Source of the DNA: Scatomorpha sp964535405
GTDB taxonomy: Bacteria; Bacillota; Clostridia; Oscillospirales; Oscillospiraceae
Direction: 5' to 3'
DNA length: 64,000 nt
NCBI GenBank assembly: GCA_964535405.1
Contig: CAZHUG010000004.1
Location: forward strand, 1 to 64,000
Shown piece by piece: positions 27,001 through 35,407 of this stretch. The stretch's first letter is position 1; the number at the start of each line of letters is the position of its first letter. The translations under genes and the position numbers were made by a program. Under the pieces are notes generated by a model, which saw only the letters and a list, made by a program, of their open reading frames with translations, did no database searches and had not been told where the DNA came from.

Positions 27001-27488
27001 TTGAGTATTACAGGAAAACCGAAGGCATTTGCTTTCTCAAGCGCGTCCTCGGCGCTTATGAGCGGCTCCTTAGAGCCCGGAATTACCGGGACATTGCAGG
27101 ACACGGCAATTTTCTTTGCCTCCAGCTTGTCGCCCATCTTGGCGAGCACATGGCTGGGAGGGCCGATGAATTTAATTCCTGCCGCCTCGCAGGCGCTTGC
27201 AAAGCTCGCGTTCTCGGACAAGAAACCGTAGCCGGGGTGGATTGCCTCTACCTTGTGCTTTTTGGCGAGCGAAATTATTTCGTCAATGGCGAGATACGCG
27301 CCCAGCGGGCTTTTGTTCTCGCCGATCAGATATGCCTCATCCGCCTTGGTGCGGAAGATGTTCATTGTATCTTCCTTGGAATAAATGGCAACTGTGTGTA
27401 TGTTAAGGTCATAGCAGGCACGGAAAATGCGAATTGCTATCTCGCTCCGGTTTGCAGCAAGAACCTTGGTGAAAATACTCTCTGTCAT
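24060..27488 (-). CDS. pyc: Pyruvate carboxylase
   Basis: This single-chain biotin enzyme (1142 aa) makes oxaloacetate from pyruvate, bicarbonate and ATP. Domains in order: biotin carboxylase (VLAANRSEIAIRIFRAC, then AAAGGGGRGMRLC), carboxyltransferase TIM barrel (TTMRDAHQSLLSTRMRT), and the biotin carrier with EAMKMETS, whose Lys is 35 residues from the C-terminus. The start at 27488 follows GAGAGGAGC; an in-frame GTG at 27506 overlaps the proC stop and is less likely. It supplies aspartate/glutamate-family precursors, which suits its place beside proline genes. Confidence 0.97.
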   Translation of the reverse strand: MTESIFTKVLAANRSEIAIRIFRACYDLNIHTVAIYSKEDTMNIFRTKADEAYLIGENKSPLGAYLAIDEIISLAKKHKVEAIHPGYGFLSENASFASACEAAGIKFIGPPSHVLAKMGDKLEAKKIAVSCNVPVIPGSKEPLISAEDALEKANAFGFPVILKAAAGGGGRGMRLCEKPEDIAPSFELVKNEARKAFGDDTIFIEKYLVEPKHIEVQILADEHGCVRHLGERDCSLQRRYQKVVEFAPAWSVAPEIRERLCADAVKIAKAVGYVNAGTVEFLVDKNGKHYFIEMNPRIQVEHTVTEMVTGIDLVRAQILIAAGVPLSHPEIGLAEQSDLKMDGYSIQCRVTTEDPKNNFAPDNGRISAYRSGGGFGVRLDGGNAAAGAEISPYYDSLLVKVTSWDRTFEAVCRKARRAINEEHVRGVKTNISFVTNILNHPTFMSGECHTKFIDETEELFDIEESRDRATRVLKYIAGIQVAKPDNHHREYSTPRYPKPTREITGKMGLKHILDTKGPEAVSKWVMDQKKLLVTDTTMRDAHQSLLSTRMRTRDMVKGAAGTADFLADCFSLEMWGGATFDTAYRFLFESPWERIDLLRKEIPNIPFQMLLRGSNLVGYSNYPDNLVSDFVEEAANAGIDVFRVFDSLNWIPGMEPAMEAVLRTNKLLEATVCYTGDILDPKRDKYTLKYYVDFAKELARRGAHTICVKDMSGLLKPYGAKALITALKNEIGVPIHLHTHNTTDNQIASYLLAAEAGVDIVDCAIGPLSSLTSQPSMNSLVEAMRGTERDTGFSSDQLQLLSDYWTDVRERYVSFDQGMTTPMTEIYRFEIPGGQYTNLQPQVNALGLGHRFDEVKEMYRTVNEMLGDIIKVTPSSKMVGDLAIFMVQNNLNADNIVARGESLAFPDSVVSYFKGMMGQPPSGFPIDLQRVVLKGEEPISCRPGDLLPPVDWDAVRTEVEVYSPDPSKRSLISYAMYPKVLQDFFTHRKEYGYIARMGSHVFFDGMAEGETTQINIEEGKTLVIKYLGLGDLNEDGTRTVQFELNGMRREVAVPDPKAPDTSRRITMADPEDKGQIGASIPGMVSKVSVKPGDTVTVNQVVAIIEAMKMETSVVARMDGVVGEVLVEAGSTVKAGELLMTMK

Positions 27489-27502
27489 CGCTTTTGCTCC
27501 TC

Positions 27503-28300
27503 TCACTGTCCGCGTGCCAGCTCCTCGGAGCGGCGTTTGTTTGCCCTGTATGCCAGGAGCACCGCCTCGGGCAAGCCTGCCTCGGTCAGCGCCATGACTG
27601 CAGCCTCTGTAGTGCCTTTTTTGCTGGTTATTCTGCGGCGAAGCTCCTCCGGCGGGGCGGAATCAGCCTCGAGCAGGCGTGCCGCACCGATAAGGGTCTG
27701 TCTCGCCAGAGCTGCCGCCGTCCCGGGATCAATGCCCTCAACAATAGCAGCCTCGCGCAGGCTCTCAACCATATAATAAATATATGCCGCACCGCTGCCG
27801 GAGATGGCGGCGATGTCGTTTATCTGATCCTCCCTGATCCTGACGGCTATGCCGGAGGCGGAGAAAACCTTCTCAGCTATCTGCATGTCAGTCTCGGTCG
27901 CCCCCGCACCCGGCGCAATGCCGGAGGCTCCGCAGCCCACAGACAGAGCCAAATTCGGCATCACACGGATGACGCGCGACACTCCCAGAAGCTCAGACAC
28001 GCTCTCGCTCGGGACTCCTGCCATAATGCTGATGACCAGAGTATCAGATCCAATAAAATCCTTATATTTCGGCGCAGCCTCAGAAAAGCTCTGGGGTTTC
28101 ACGGCGAGAACTATGACGTCAGCACCGCCTAAATCCTCTGCCCGGGCGGTGGTGCTGCCATAGATAGCCTTGACCTCAGCGCAGCTCTTCGGGTTTCCGG
28201 GGTTTATAACCAGAATATCCTCACCCGCCGTGCCGGAGCCTATCATGCCGCCAATTATCGCGCGGGCCATGTTCCCGCTGCCTATAAATGCTGTTTTCAT
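27503..28300 (-). CDS. proC: Pyrroline-5-carboxylate reductase
   Basis: This 265-aa enzyme reduces pyrroline-5-carboxylate to proline with NAD(P)H. The Rossmann opening AFIGSGNMARAIIGG and the family signature ISGSGAAYIYYMVESL are clear. It overlaps the proA stop by four bases. Confidence 0.96.
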   Translation of the reverse strand: MKTAFIGSGNMARAIIGGMIGSGTAGEDILVINPGNPKSCAEVKAIYGSTTARAEDLGGADVIVLAVKPQSFSEAAPKYKDFIGSDTLVISIMAGVPSESVSELLGVSRVIRVMPNLALSVGCGASGIAPGAGATETDMQIAEKVFSASGIAVRIREDQINDIAAISGSGAAYIYYMVESLREAAIVEGIDPGTAAALARQTLIGAARLLEADSAPPEELRRRITSKKGTTEAAVMALTEAGLPEAVLLAYRANKRRSEELARGQ

Positions 28301-29544
28301 GCTCTTACCTGCCCCGTTCCATTGAGCAGATACTTGTAGCTTGTTATCTCGCGCAAGCCAAGCGGGCCGCGCGCGTGGAGCTTCTGGGTGGATATTCCGA
28401 GCTCCGCGCCGAAGCCGAACTCAAAGCCATCTGTAAAGCGGGTGGAGGCGTTTGCATTGACCACAGCAGCATCAACCGTCTTCTGGAAGTACTGCGCGTT
28501 TTCGTCCGAACCCGTTACAATGCACTCGGTGTGCTTCGTGCCGTAGTGATTTATGTGCTCCACAGCAGACTTGACATCAGGCACAAGCTTGACCGCCATC
28601 GCCATGTCGAGATACTCATCCGCCCAGTCAGACTCGTTCGCGGGGATGATGTTATCTGCATATTCAGCCGCGGCCTCGTCGCCGTGCAGCTCAACCTTAT
28701 TCCCGGACAGCACCGACAGCAGGTCTTTGAGGTGCTTTTTTGCCCAGTCCTCCTGGACAAGCAGCGTCTCCGCCGCGTTGCACACACCCGTGCGCTGGGT
28801 CTTGGCATTTATGACTATGTCCCTGGCCATCTCATAATCTGCCGTCTCGTCAATATATACGTGGCAGTTGCCGGTTCCGGTTTGCAAAACGGGGACTGTC
28901 GCGTTCATGACCGCCCGCTGTATGAGTCCCGGGCCGCCGCGGGGCACGATGAGGTCAATATACTCTCTGAGCTTGAGCATTTTGTCAACAGTCTCGCGGG
29001 CGGTATCCTCAATAAGACACACCGCATCAGCTGTCACGCCCACGCCCTCAAGCGCCTCGCGCATGGCCGCAACTATGGCAAGGTTCGACTGGAAGGCGGA
29101 AGAGCTGCCGCGCATGAGTATGGAACTGCCTGCCTTGAAGGCGAGGCCTGCCGCATCCGCCGTGACATTGGGACGGCCCTCATAGATGATGCCGATAACG
29201 CCCATTGGCACACGGACGCGCGAAATTTCAATACCATTGGCTGGTGTCCAGCGCTCAAGCACCTCTCCAATGGGGTCGGGCAACTGCGCCACCTGACGCA
29301 GTCCCTCTGCCATGCCTGAAACGCGCTCGTCATTGAGCATAAGCCTGTCGAGCAGTGCGTCGGTCATGCCTTTTTCGCGGCTGCGCGCCATATCAGTCTC
29401 GTTTGCGAGGACTATCTCAGCGCTGTGGCGCTCAAGAGCGTCAGACATGGCAAGCAGTGCTCTGTTTTTCTCCTCTGTCCCCAGCTGTGCGAGGACTGCT
29501 GCGGCAGCTTTTGCCGCCTGTGCCGATTCGATGAGAGTTTTCAT
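28297..29544 (-). CDS. proA: Glutamate-5-semialdehyde dehydrogenase
   Basis: This 415-aa ALDH-superfamily enzyme reduces glutamyl-5-phosphate to the semialdehyde. Motifs include IYEGRPNVTADAAGLAFKAG and the catalytic-cysteine region KTQRTGVCNAAETLLV. It overlaps proB by four bases and proC by four bases, giving tight translational coupling. Confidence 0.97.
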   Translation of the reverse strand: MKTLIESAQAAKAAAAVLAQLGTEEKNRALLAMSDALERHSAEIVLANETDMARSREKGMTDALLDRLMLNDERVSGMAEGLRQVAQLPDPIGEVLERWTPANGIEISRVRVPMGVIGIIYEGRPNVTADAAGLAFKAGSSILMRGSSSAFQSNLAIVAAMREALEGVGVTADAVCLIEDTARETVDKMLKLREYIDLIVPRGGPGLIQRAVMNATVPVLQTGTGNCHVYIDETADYEMARDIVINAKTQRTGVCNAAETLLVQEDWAKKHLKDLLSVLSGNKVELHGDEAAAEYADNIIPANESDWADEYLDMAMAVKLVPDVKSAVEHINHYGTKHTECIVTGSDENAQYFQKTVDAAVVNANASTRFTDGFEFGFGAELGISTQKLHARGPLGLREITSYKYLLNGTGQVRA

Positions 29545-30662
29545 TTTTCATCCTCCATTTCTGTGTAAGCCCAATTGTCTCTGTGTATGACCTCCGGCGG
29601 ACGGTTCGGGAACTGCTTTTCTGCCTCCGCTGAGGAGAGCCCCATAGTCTCACGAAGCTCCGCCGAGCTGTAATTTACAACGCCGCGGCCCAAACAGTCG
29701 CCGCCGCCTGCCAGATATACGCGAACCACGTCTCCTGCGGCAAAGTCACCCTCCGCAGCGCGCACCCCCGCAGGCAAAAGACTTTTGCCGCGCTTTAAAA
29801 TTGCCTCAGCCGCACCTGCGTCAATGTATATATTTCCATTTGTCTGTGCATAGAACGCCATCCACTGAAGGCGGGTTTTCATGCCCTTTCCGGCTTTAAA
29901 ATAAGTGCCGCGTGCCCTGCCCTCCAGCGCTTTTTTCAAAACCTCCGGCTGAGCTGAGGAGCAAATAACCGCCGCAACTCCGGCATTGGTCGCAAGCTTT
30001 GCGCCTTCAAGCTTTGTGAACATGCCGCCGGTCGCGTTTTTCGTGCCTGAGCCGCCGGCCAGCGCCTCAAGCTCCGGAGTTATCCGCTCAACCTCCGGTA
30101 TCAGCTCCGCCGTCGGGTCTGTGCGGGGATCGGCGGTGTAGAGCCCGTCGGTGTCAGTCAATAAAATCAGCAAATCCGCATGCACCATTGCGGCGACCTG
30201 TGCCGAGAGCATATCATTGTCGCCAAGCTTAAGTTCCGCTATGGACACTGTGTCATTTTCGTTTATAATAGGTATAGCACCTCTTGACAACAGCACCTCC
30301 AGCGCGTTATAAGCGTTGGTGTAGCGGCGCCTGTCCCGGAAATCGGCACGCGTCAGCAAAAGCTGAGCCGCGACGTATCCGTGAGCAGAAAGACTGCGGG
30401 CATACTCCTCCATGAGCAGTCCCTGACCCACGGCCGCACTGGCCTGCTTTGCGTCCACGGCAGTCGGCCGCTCATTGTAGCCGAGCAGTGAATATCCCGC
30501 AGCAATTGCTCCGCTGGTGACCAATATTACCTGATGACCATCGTCCCTCATTGCCGCAAGCTGAGCTGTCAGCGCGCGGAGTTTTTCTGGCTCTAATCTG
30601 CCACTTCGCTCTGTCAGAGAGCTTGTGCCAACCTTAACGACGACGGTTTTACGGCCGCCCAT
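29541..30662 (-). CDS. proB: Glutamate 5-kinase with PUA domain
   Basis: This 373-aa kinase phosphorylates glutamate, the first step of proline synthesis. The amino-acid kinase domain (TVVVKVGTSSLT, LVTSGAIAAG, INENDTVSIAELKLGDNDMLSA) is followed by a PUA domain of about 90 residues (from GKSLLPAGVRAAEGDFAAGD). The start at 30662 has GGGTG six to seven bases upstream; GTG at 30671 is the alternative. It is first gene of the operon running to 21173. Confidence 0.95.
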   Translation of the reverse strand: MGGRKTVVVKVGTSSLTERSGRLEPEKLRALTAQLAAMRDDGHQVILVTSGAIAAGYSLLGYNERPTAVDAKQASAAVGQGLLMEEYARSLSAHGYVAAQLLLTRADFRDRRRYTNAYNALEVLLSRGAIPIINENDTVSIAELKLGDNDMLSAQVAAMVHADLLILLTDTDGLYTADPRTDPTAELIPEVERITPELEALAGGSGTKNATGGMFTKLEGAKLATNAGVAAVICSSAQPEVLKKALEGRARGTYFKAGKGMKTRLQWMAFYAQTNGNIYIDAGAAEAILKRGKSLLPAGVRAAEGDFAAGDVVRVYLAGGGDCLGRGVVNYSSAELRETMGLSSAEAEKQFPNRPPEVIHRDNWAYTEMEDEK

Positions 30663-30697
30663 ATATATCACCCAATTCTTTAATGGTTTAATGAAGA

Positions 30698-30726
30698 ATT
30701 ATACCACATATCAGGCGAATATCCAA
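30698..30726 (-). promoter_or_regulatory. Promoter of the proB operon
   Basis: On the minus strand TTGGAT (30721-30726), a 17-bp spacer and a perfect TATAAT (30698-30703), 36 bp upstream of proB. Confidence 0.7.
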
Positions 30727-30783
30727 GCGAATATAGTTGTGATTAAATAAACTATCAATTTATTCAAAACCGGAGGAGAGAGA

Positions 30784-31782
30784 ATGAAGAAACGGATCAT
30801 GTTCATAGGCACCGGCGGCACCATCGCCTCGGAGATGAGCGAGGAGGGGCTCTCGCCCGGACTTGGGGCCTCCGCACTGCTCAGCTACGTGCCCGAGGTT
30901 GCCGAGCTATGCCTGGTTGAGAGCGTTCAGCTCTATGATCTGGACAGCACGAACATCGCTCCGGAGCACTGGGTCGGCATGGCGCGGCTCATAAGAGAGC
31001 GCTACAGCGATTTTGACGGCTTTGTCATAAGTCACGGCACGGACACCATGGCCTACACCGCCGCCGCGCTGTCATACCTCGTGCAGTGGAGCAAGAAGCC
31101 AATAGTTCTCACAGGTGCGCAGAAGCCCATCGGTTTTGACAGCACAGACTCGAAGATGAACCTGCGCGACAGCTTCACTGTCGCCTGCGCCGACGACATG
31201 CACGGTGTCACCATAGTCTTTAACGGCAACGTCATACTCGGCACCCGCGCCAGAAAGACGCACACGAAAAGCTTCAACGCATTTTCCAGCATTAACTACC
31301 CAAACATTGCCGCCCTGCTCGATGGCAGACTCATGCAGTACATCGTCCCCGAGTATAGGGACAAGCCCATATTTTACGACGCGCTCGACACGAGGGTCGG
31401 GCTGATGAAGCTCATCCCCGGCAATGACGCAGAGCTCTTGAGCTTCATGCTCTCTCACACGAATGCGCTCGTTGTGGAGAGTTTCGGTGTCGGGGGCCTG
31501 CCCCAAAACGGAGGCATGCACCAGCTGATGGAGCAGTCCGCCCAGAGCGGCAAGGTCATAGTCATGACCACGCAGGTGCCTAACGAGGGGAGTGATCTGG
31601 GCATCTACTCCATAGGCCGCGGTCTTGCCGGAAGTCCAAGTATACTCGAAGCCTACGACATGACAACCGAGGCCGTGGTTACAAAGCTCATGTGGATACT
31701 GGCTCAAACCAACGATCCGGCGCGGGTGGCGGAGCTCTTCTACCGGCCCATAAGCCGCGATATTCTGACACCTCAGACATAG
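30784..31782 (+). CDS. L-asparaginase, type I-like
   Basis: This 332-aa enzyme hydrolyses asparagine to aspartate and ammonia. The first catalytic threonine lies in IGTGGTIASE (Thr 13) and the second in SHGTDTMAYTAAAL (near residue 85). It has no signal peptide, so it is cytoplasmic. RBS CGGAGGAGAG precedes the ATG. It is transcribed divergently from proB. Confidence 0.93.
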   Translation: MKKRIMFIGTGGTIASEMSEEGLSPGLGASALLSYVPEVAELCLVESVQLYDLDSTNIAPEHWVGMARLIRERYSDFDGFVISHGTDTMAYTAAALSYLVQWSKKPIVLTGAQKPIGFDSTDSKMNLRDSFTVACADDMHGVTIVFNGNVILGTRARKTHTKSFNAFSSINYPNIAALLDGRLMQYIVPEYRDKPIFYDALDTRVGLMKLIPGNDAELLSFMLSHTNALVVESFGVGGLPQNGGMHQLMEQSAQSGKVIVMTTQVPNEGSDLGIYSIGRGLAGSPSILEAYDMTTEAVVTKLMWILAQTNDPARVAELFYRPISRDILTPQT

Positions 31783-31894
31783 AAGCCGCGCATATGGACT
31801 GCTGGCAGCATTTTGATGTTCTTTTATCCTTGACGTGACCGTTAGACCATGTTAGTTTAAACTTAGAAAGACGCGAAATAACAGGGGGGAAAAC

Positions 31895-32188
31895 ATGATT
31901 CATTATCTGCTTTTGAAGTTTGAACCGGAATATTTCTCCGACGAAATATTTCAGTTTGCACTTGACACCTTTAATAAGCTCAAAGCTGAGCTGCCGGGTG
32001 TTGAAGATGTCAGCCTAGCTAAAAATTGCGTTGACCGAGACGATAACGCCGATCTGCTTATAACAATGAAGCTCCGCTCAGAGGATATGCTGGGCGTATA
32101 TCTGGAGCATCCCCTGCACCAAAAATTTGTCCAAAGGGTCGGTTCACATGTTGTTCAGAGAGCCAGCATCGATAAGCAGCTGGGATAA
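31895..32188 (+). CDS. Dabb (stress-responsive alpha/beta-barrel) domain protein
   Basis: This 97-aa protein has the ferredoxin-like Dabb fold pattern (IHYLLLKFEPE, ADLLITMKLRSEDML, YLEHPLHQKFV). Members form dimeric barrels; some act on small aromatic or polyketide substrates. It lies 49 bp upstream of the dehydratase and probably shares its transcript from a weak TTGACG-N17-TAGTTT promoter at 31830-31858. Confidence 0.78.
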   Translation: MIHYLLLKFEPEYFSDEIFQFALDTFNKLKAELPGVEDVSLAKNCVDRDDNADLLITMKLRSEDMLGVYLEHPLHQKFVQRVGSHVVQRASIDKQLG

Positions 32189-32237
32189 GCGCCGGACGTT
32201 TCAAACAAAAACAAAGAATATAAGGAGGCTGTTAATT

Positions 32238-33920
32238 ATGTCCGAGACACATGTAGGTGCGTTTAACACATTTGAGTTCATCTCCAACAAGACCTGCTAT
32301 AAAGCCAACGGCTTTACAGACGACGATCTATCCCGTCCCATAATCGGCATCGCCTGCTCGTACAATGATTCTGTCGCGGGTCACAACAACCTGCGTGAGC
32401 TTGCAGAGCAGGTCAAGTTCGGCATCTACCGCGCCGGCGGCACCCCTGTCGAGTTCGGCATCATCGCCTGCTGCGACGGTATCAGCGATAATCACTATGG
32501 CGCGCATTACGTTCTGCCCTCACGCGACAACATCGCAGACTCTATTGAAATTCAGTGCCAGGCGCACCATTTTGACGGCCTTGTCATGCTCGCAAGCTGC
32601 GATAAGATAGTCCCCGGCATGCTCATGGCGGCCGCACGGATGGACATCCCCGCCATACTCGTACCAGGTGGCGCCATGCTCTCATCGCCGCCCTTCCTGG
32701 ACAAGCCCCGCGCCAACACCACGACCATTTCAGAGGCTTTCGGTCTCTACACTCAGGGCAAGGTCACCGAGCAGCAGCTGCAGCAACTCACCACAACCAG
32801 CTCCATGACCTGCGGCTCCTGCCAGTTTATGGGCACGGCGAACACCATGTGCTGCTTCTCTGAGGCTCTGGGCATGACGCTCTCCACAGGCGGCCTCATT
32901 CCCGCTGTATATCTCGACCGTCGCCGCAGCGCATTCCAAAGCGGTGAGCAGGCTGTCCAGATGGCACGCAAGGGCATCGGCGCGCGCCAGATCATGAGCT
33001 GGGAGGCGATCGAAAACTCCATCATGGTGCTCATGGCCATCGGAGGCTCCACAAACGCCGTCATCCACTGCTGCGCTCTTGCACATGAGCTGGGCTTTGA
33101 GGCAGACAAGGTCATGGAGGCCTTCGACCGCTATAGCGACATTGTTCCGCACATCGCCAGGGTTTCGCCCGCTTCCATAAATCACGACTGCGAGGATCTT
33201 TTCAAGGCAGGCGGCATTCCCGCGGTCATGAAATCCATACGCGAGCACCTGCACACCGGCGTGCTGACAGTTAACCTGTGCACTCTGGGCGAAAATCTCG
33301 ATAATTTTGTTCCCATCTTCCCCGAGAATACCGAGGTCATCCGACCTCTGGATAATCCCTTCAGCACCCTCGGCGGACTTGCCATTATGCGCGGCAACCT
33401 CGCGCCGGACACCGGTGTCGCAAAACCCGCGGCCATCGCGGAGGAAGTGCGCCAGTTTACCGGAACCGCAATCTGCTTTGACGGCGAGCACGCCTGCATT
33501 GAGGCGATTAAAGCCCGTAAGATAGAGTCCGGTCACGTTGTCGTCGTGCGCTACGAGGGTCCCAGAGGCGGCCCCGGCATGAGAGAGATGTACCTCACCT
33601 TAAAGATGCTCAACGGTCAGGGGCTTGCCAAGAGTACGGCCCTCATCACCGACGGGCGCTTTTCCGGCACGAACAACGGCTGCTTTGTCGGTCATATCTC
33701 GCCCGAGGCTGCCGACGGCGGCCCCCTCGCGCTCGTGCAGGACGGCGACAAGATCACCGTTGATGTCATCAACAAGCGTCTCGAGCTGCATGTCTCCGAC
33801 GAAGAGCTTGAGGCCAGGCGGCAGAACTGGTCATACACCCCGCCGGCAGGGCTTAAGGGTTATCTGGCGCGCTATGCCAGACTCGTTTCCTCCGCAAATA
33901 AGGGCGCTATTTTAGAATAA
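32238..33920 (+). CDS. IlvD/Edd-family dehydratase
   Basis: This 560-aa enzyme belongs to the dihydroxy-acid/sugar-acid dehydratase family. Three cysteines match the [2Fe-2S] ligands (ACSYND at residue 40, SCDKIVPGML at 121, CGSCQ near 193), and the C-terminal half has EGPRGGPGMREMY and TDGRFSG. Members act in valine/isoleucine synthesis or on aldonic acids. There is no other branched-chain gene here and the next gene is SnoaL-like, so a sugar-acid or other substrate is as likely. The start at 32238 follows AAGGAGG. Confidence 0.88.
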   Translation: MSETHVGAFNTFEFISNKTCYKANGFTDDDLSRPIIGIACSYNDSVAGHNNLRELAEQVKFGIYRAGGTPVEFGIIACCDGISDNHYGAHYVLPSRDNIADSIEIQCQAHHFDGLVMLASCDKIVPGMLMAAARMDIPAILVPGGAMLSSPPFLDKPRANTTTISEAFGLYTQGKVTEQQLQQLTTTSSMTCGSCQFMGTANTMCCFSEALGMTLSTGGLIPAVYLDRRRSAFQSGEQAVQMARKGIGARQIMSWEAIENSIMVLMAIGGSTNAVIHCCALAHELGFEADKVMEAFDRYSDIVPHIARVSPASINHDCEDLFKAGGIPAVMKSIREHLHTGVLTVNLCTLGENLDNFVPIFPENTEVIRPLDNPFSTLGGLAIMRGNLAPDTGVAKPAAIAEEVRQFTGTAICFDGEHACIEAIKARKIESGHVVVVRYEGPRGGPGMREMYLTLKMLNGQGLAKSTALITDGRFSGTNNGCFVGHISPEAADGGPLALVQDGDKITVDVINKRLELHVSDEELEARRQNWSYTPPAGLKGYLARYARLVSSANKGAILE

Positions 33921-33937
33921 AAAAAGGAGTGTACAGC

Positions 33938-34750
33938 GTGGATATGAAGAAAACTGAAAAGACCAAGCAGATCGTCACCGAGTTTTATCACGCATACGGC
34001 ATCGAGAAAAACGCCGATAAATGCAGGGGCTTTTTTGGCGAGAAATATATTCAGCACAACCCCCACGTTCAGGATGGACCCGAGCATTTTCTGCGCTTCG
34101 TGCAGTACCGCCACGACAACTATGCCGAAGGCCGCAACAATGTAATGATGACCATCGCGGACGGCGACAAGGTCATGCTGCACGTGCATTCCGTGCTCAC
34201 ACCCGGCGAGCCGGGGCGCAACCTTGTCGATACCTTCCGCGTCGAGGACGGCAAGGTCATCGAACATTGGGACGTCATCGAGGATGTCGAGGTTCTGAAA
34301 TTTCCCCCAATCAATGATAACGGACTGTTTAATCAGATAGGCGACGATATCCTGACTGATTTGGACAAGACCGAGGAAAACCGCGCCCTCGTCACTGCCT
34401 TTTACGAGGCCTACGGCCTTGAGAAGGACGCCGAAAAATGTGCGCAGTATCTGGGCGATACCTACATCCAGCACAACCCCCATGTTCAGGACGGGCCAGA
34501 GCATTTCCTGCGCTTCGTCAATTTCCGACGCAAAAACTACCCAGAGGCCAAGAATATGATAAAGCTCACCGTGGCACAGGGAAATCTTGTCGGCTTCCAT
34601 GTCCACTCCGTGCTCACCCCGGGCGAGCCGGGGCGCAACCTTGTCGACATTTTCCGTGTAGAAAACGGAAAGATCGCCGAGCATTGGGATACGATTCAGG
34701 ACATCGAGGTTCTCAAATTCCCGCCGATAAACGATAACGGACTGTATTAA
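33938..34750 (+). CDS. Duplicated SnoaL-like (NTF2-fold) protein
   Basis: The 270-aa protein is two SnoaL-like domains fused head to tail, residues about 8-130 and 140-270. Both halves contain YIQHNPHVQDGPEHFLRFV, HVHSVLTPGEPGRNLVD and EVLKFPPINDNGL almost unchanged. SnoaL-like proteins are normally one domain of about 130 residues that dimerise, so this is a covalent pseudo-dimer. The start is taken as GTG 33938 (AAAGGAG eight bases upstream); ATG 33944 is an alternative. It follows the dehydratase by 17 bp. Confidence 0.85.
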   Translation: MDMKKTEKTKQIVTEFYHAYGIEKNADKCRGFFGEKYIQHNPHVQDGPEHFLRFVQYRHDNYAEGRNNVMMTIADGDKVMLHVHSVLTPGEPGRNLVDTFRVEDGKVIEHWDVIEDVEVLKFPPINDNGLFNQIGDDILTDLDKTEENRALVTAFYEAYGLEKDAEKCAQYLGDTYIQHNPHVQDGPEHFLRFVNFRRKNYPEAKNMIKLTVAQGNLVGFHVHSVLTPGEPGRNLVDIFRVENGKIAEHWDTIQDIEVLKFPPINDNGLY

Positions 34751-34762
34751 TTTGTCCTCGCA

Positions 34763-34815
34763 TACAAGAACGCCGCACCCCATATGGTGCGGCGTTCTTG
34801 TACAGGTATTTGTTT
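34763..34815 (+). terminator. Terminator after the dehydratase/SnoaL unit
   Basis: A 17-bp perfect stem (TACAAGAACGCCGCACC) with loop CCATAT, followed after a few bases by GTTTTTTC. Confidence 0.82.
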
Positions 34816-34819
34816 TTTC

Positions 34820-35002
34820 TTATAAATCAAGCCATCGCTGTTCAATGGATTTTAATTGATCTTCCTTTTGTCTCTTTAAAAAGTCCTTATCTAAAAAGAC
34901 CGTTATGCATTCCTCACACGTTCCCTGCATATCGATACTGACACTTTTTAGCATGCAACACTCTTCTTTATTATATATGCAGTATTCAAACTCACATTTC
35001 AT
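34820..35002 (-). CDS. Small cysteine-rich protein
   Basis: This 60-aa protein has six cysteines (MKCEFEYCIYNKEECCMLK, then GTCEECITVFLD), spaced like a small metal-binding domain, then a charged helix. Similar short proteins are common in clostridia without known function. The gene is divergent from the HTH regulator at 35110, and the shared upstream region has two related inverted repeats. Confidence 0.6.
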   Translation of the reverse strand: MKCEFEYCIYNKEECCMLKSVSIDMQGTCEECITVFLDKDFLKRQKEDQLKSIEQRWLDL

Positions 35003-35020
35003 AGTAAAACCGCCCTTTGT

Positions 35021-35097
35021 GGTTCATCTTTAGAACCTATTTTGCACTATCTACAGAGTAAAATCAAGTATATAAGTGCATCTTTAGCACATACTTG
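35021..35097. promoter_or_regulatory. Operator-like repeats of the XRE regulator
   Basis: Two hairpin-type repeats share the core ATCTTTA: GGTTC-ATCTTTA-GAACC (35021-35037) and GTGC-ATCTTTA-GCAC (35076-35090). The latter is nested in CAAGTAT/ATACTTG (35065-35097). They lie between the divergent genes. Confidence 0.55.
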
Positions 35098-35109
35098 AGG
35101 CGGTGAATC

Positions 35110-35355
35110 ATGAAAATATATTGGCACAATGGACGCAAAAACATGATAGGGAGCAATGTCAGGCGTCTGCGGATCAGCCGGAAGCTGACGCAAAAGCAAC
35201 TCGCCGCGAAAATACAGCTGCTCGGGTACGAGCTTGACAGATTGACAATTTTGAGAATGGAATCAGGCGACAGGTTTATAGCAGACTACGAGGTTAAGGC
35301 CTTAGCCGAGGCCTTGGGTGTTGAAATCCAGGTTCTTTATGACGAGAGTGAATAG
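35110..35355 (+). CDS. XRE-family helix-turn-helix regulator
   Basis: This 81-aa protein is essentially one Cro/CI-type HTH domain (NVRRLRISRKLTQKQLAAKIQ, then ALAEALGVEIQVLYDE). It probably regulates itself and the adjacent flavin-enzyme genes through the repeats upstream. Start ATG 35110 follows GGCGGTG. Confidence 0.85.
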   Translation: MKIYWHNGRKNMIGSNVRRLRISRKLTQKQLAAKIQLLGYELDRLTILRMESGDRFIADYEVKALAEALGVEIQVLYDESE

Positions 35356-35407
35356 TGACGCAATCCTTGGTTTATGATTTTATAGAAAACACATTTAGGA
35401 GGACAAA

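Noticed and set aside
26505..27776. Long open frame (423 codons) on the plus strand opposite pyc and proC
   Set aside because: It is antisense to well-recognised enzymes, has no ribosome-binding site or domain, and arises from the codon bias of the real genes.
28288..29319. Long open frame on the plus strand opposite proA
   Set aside because: Same reason: complementary to a complete, conserved enzyme with no independent coding evidence.
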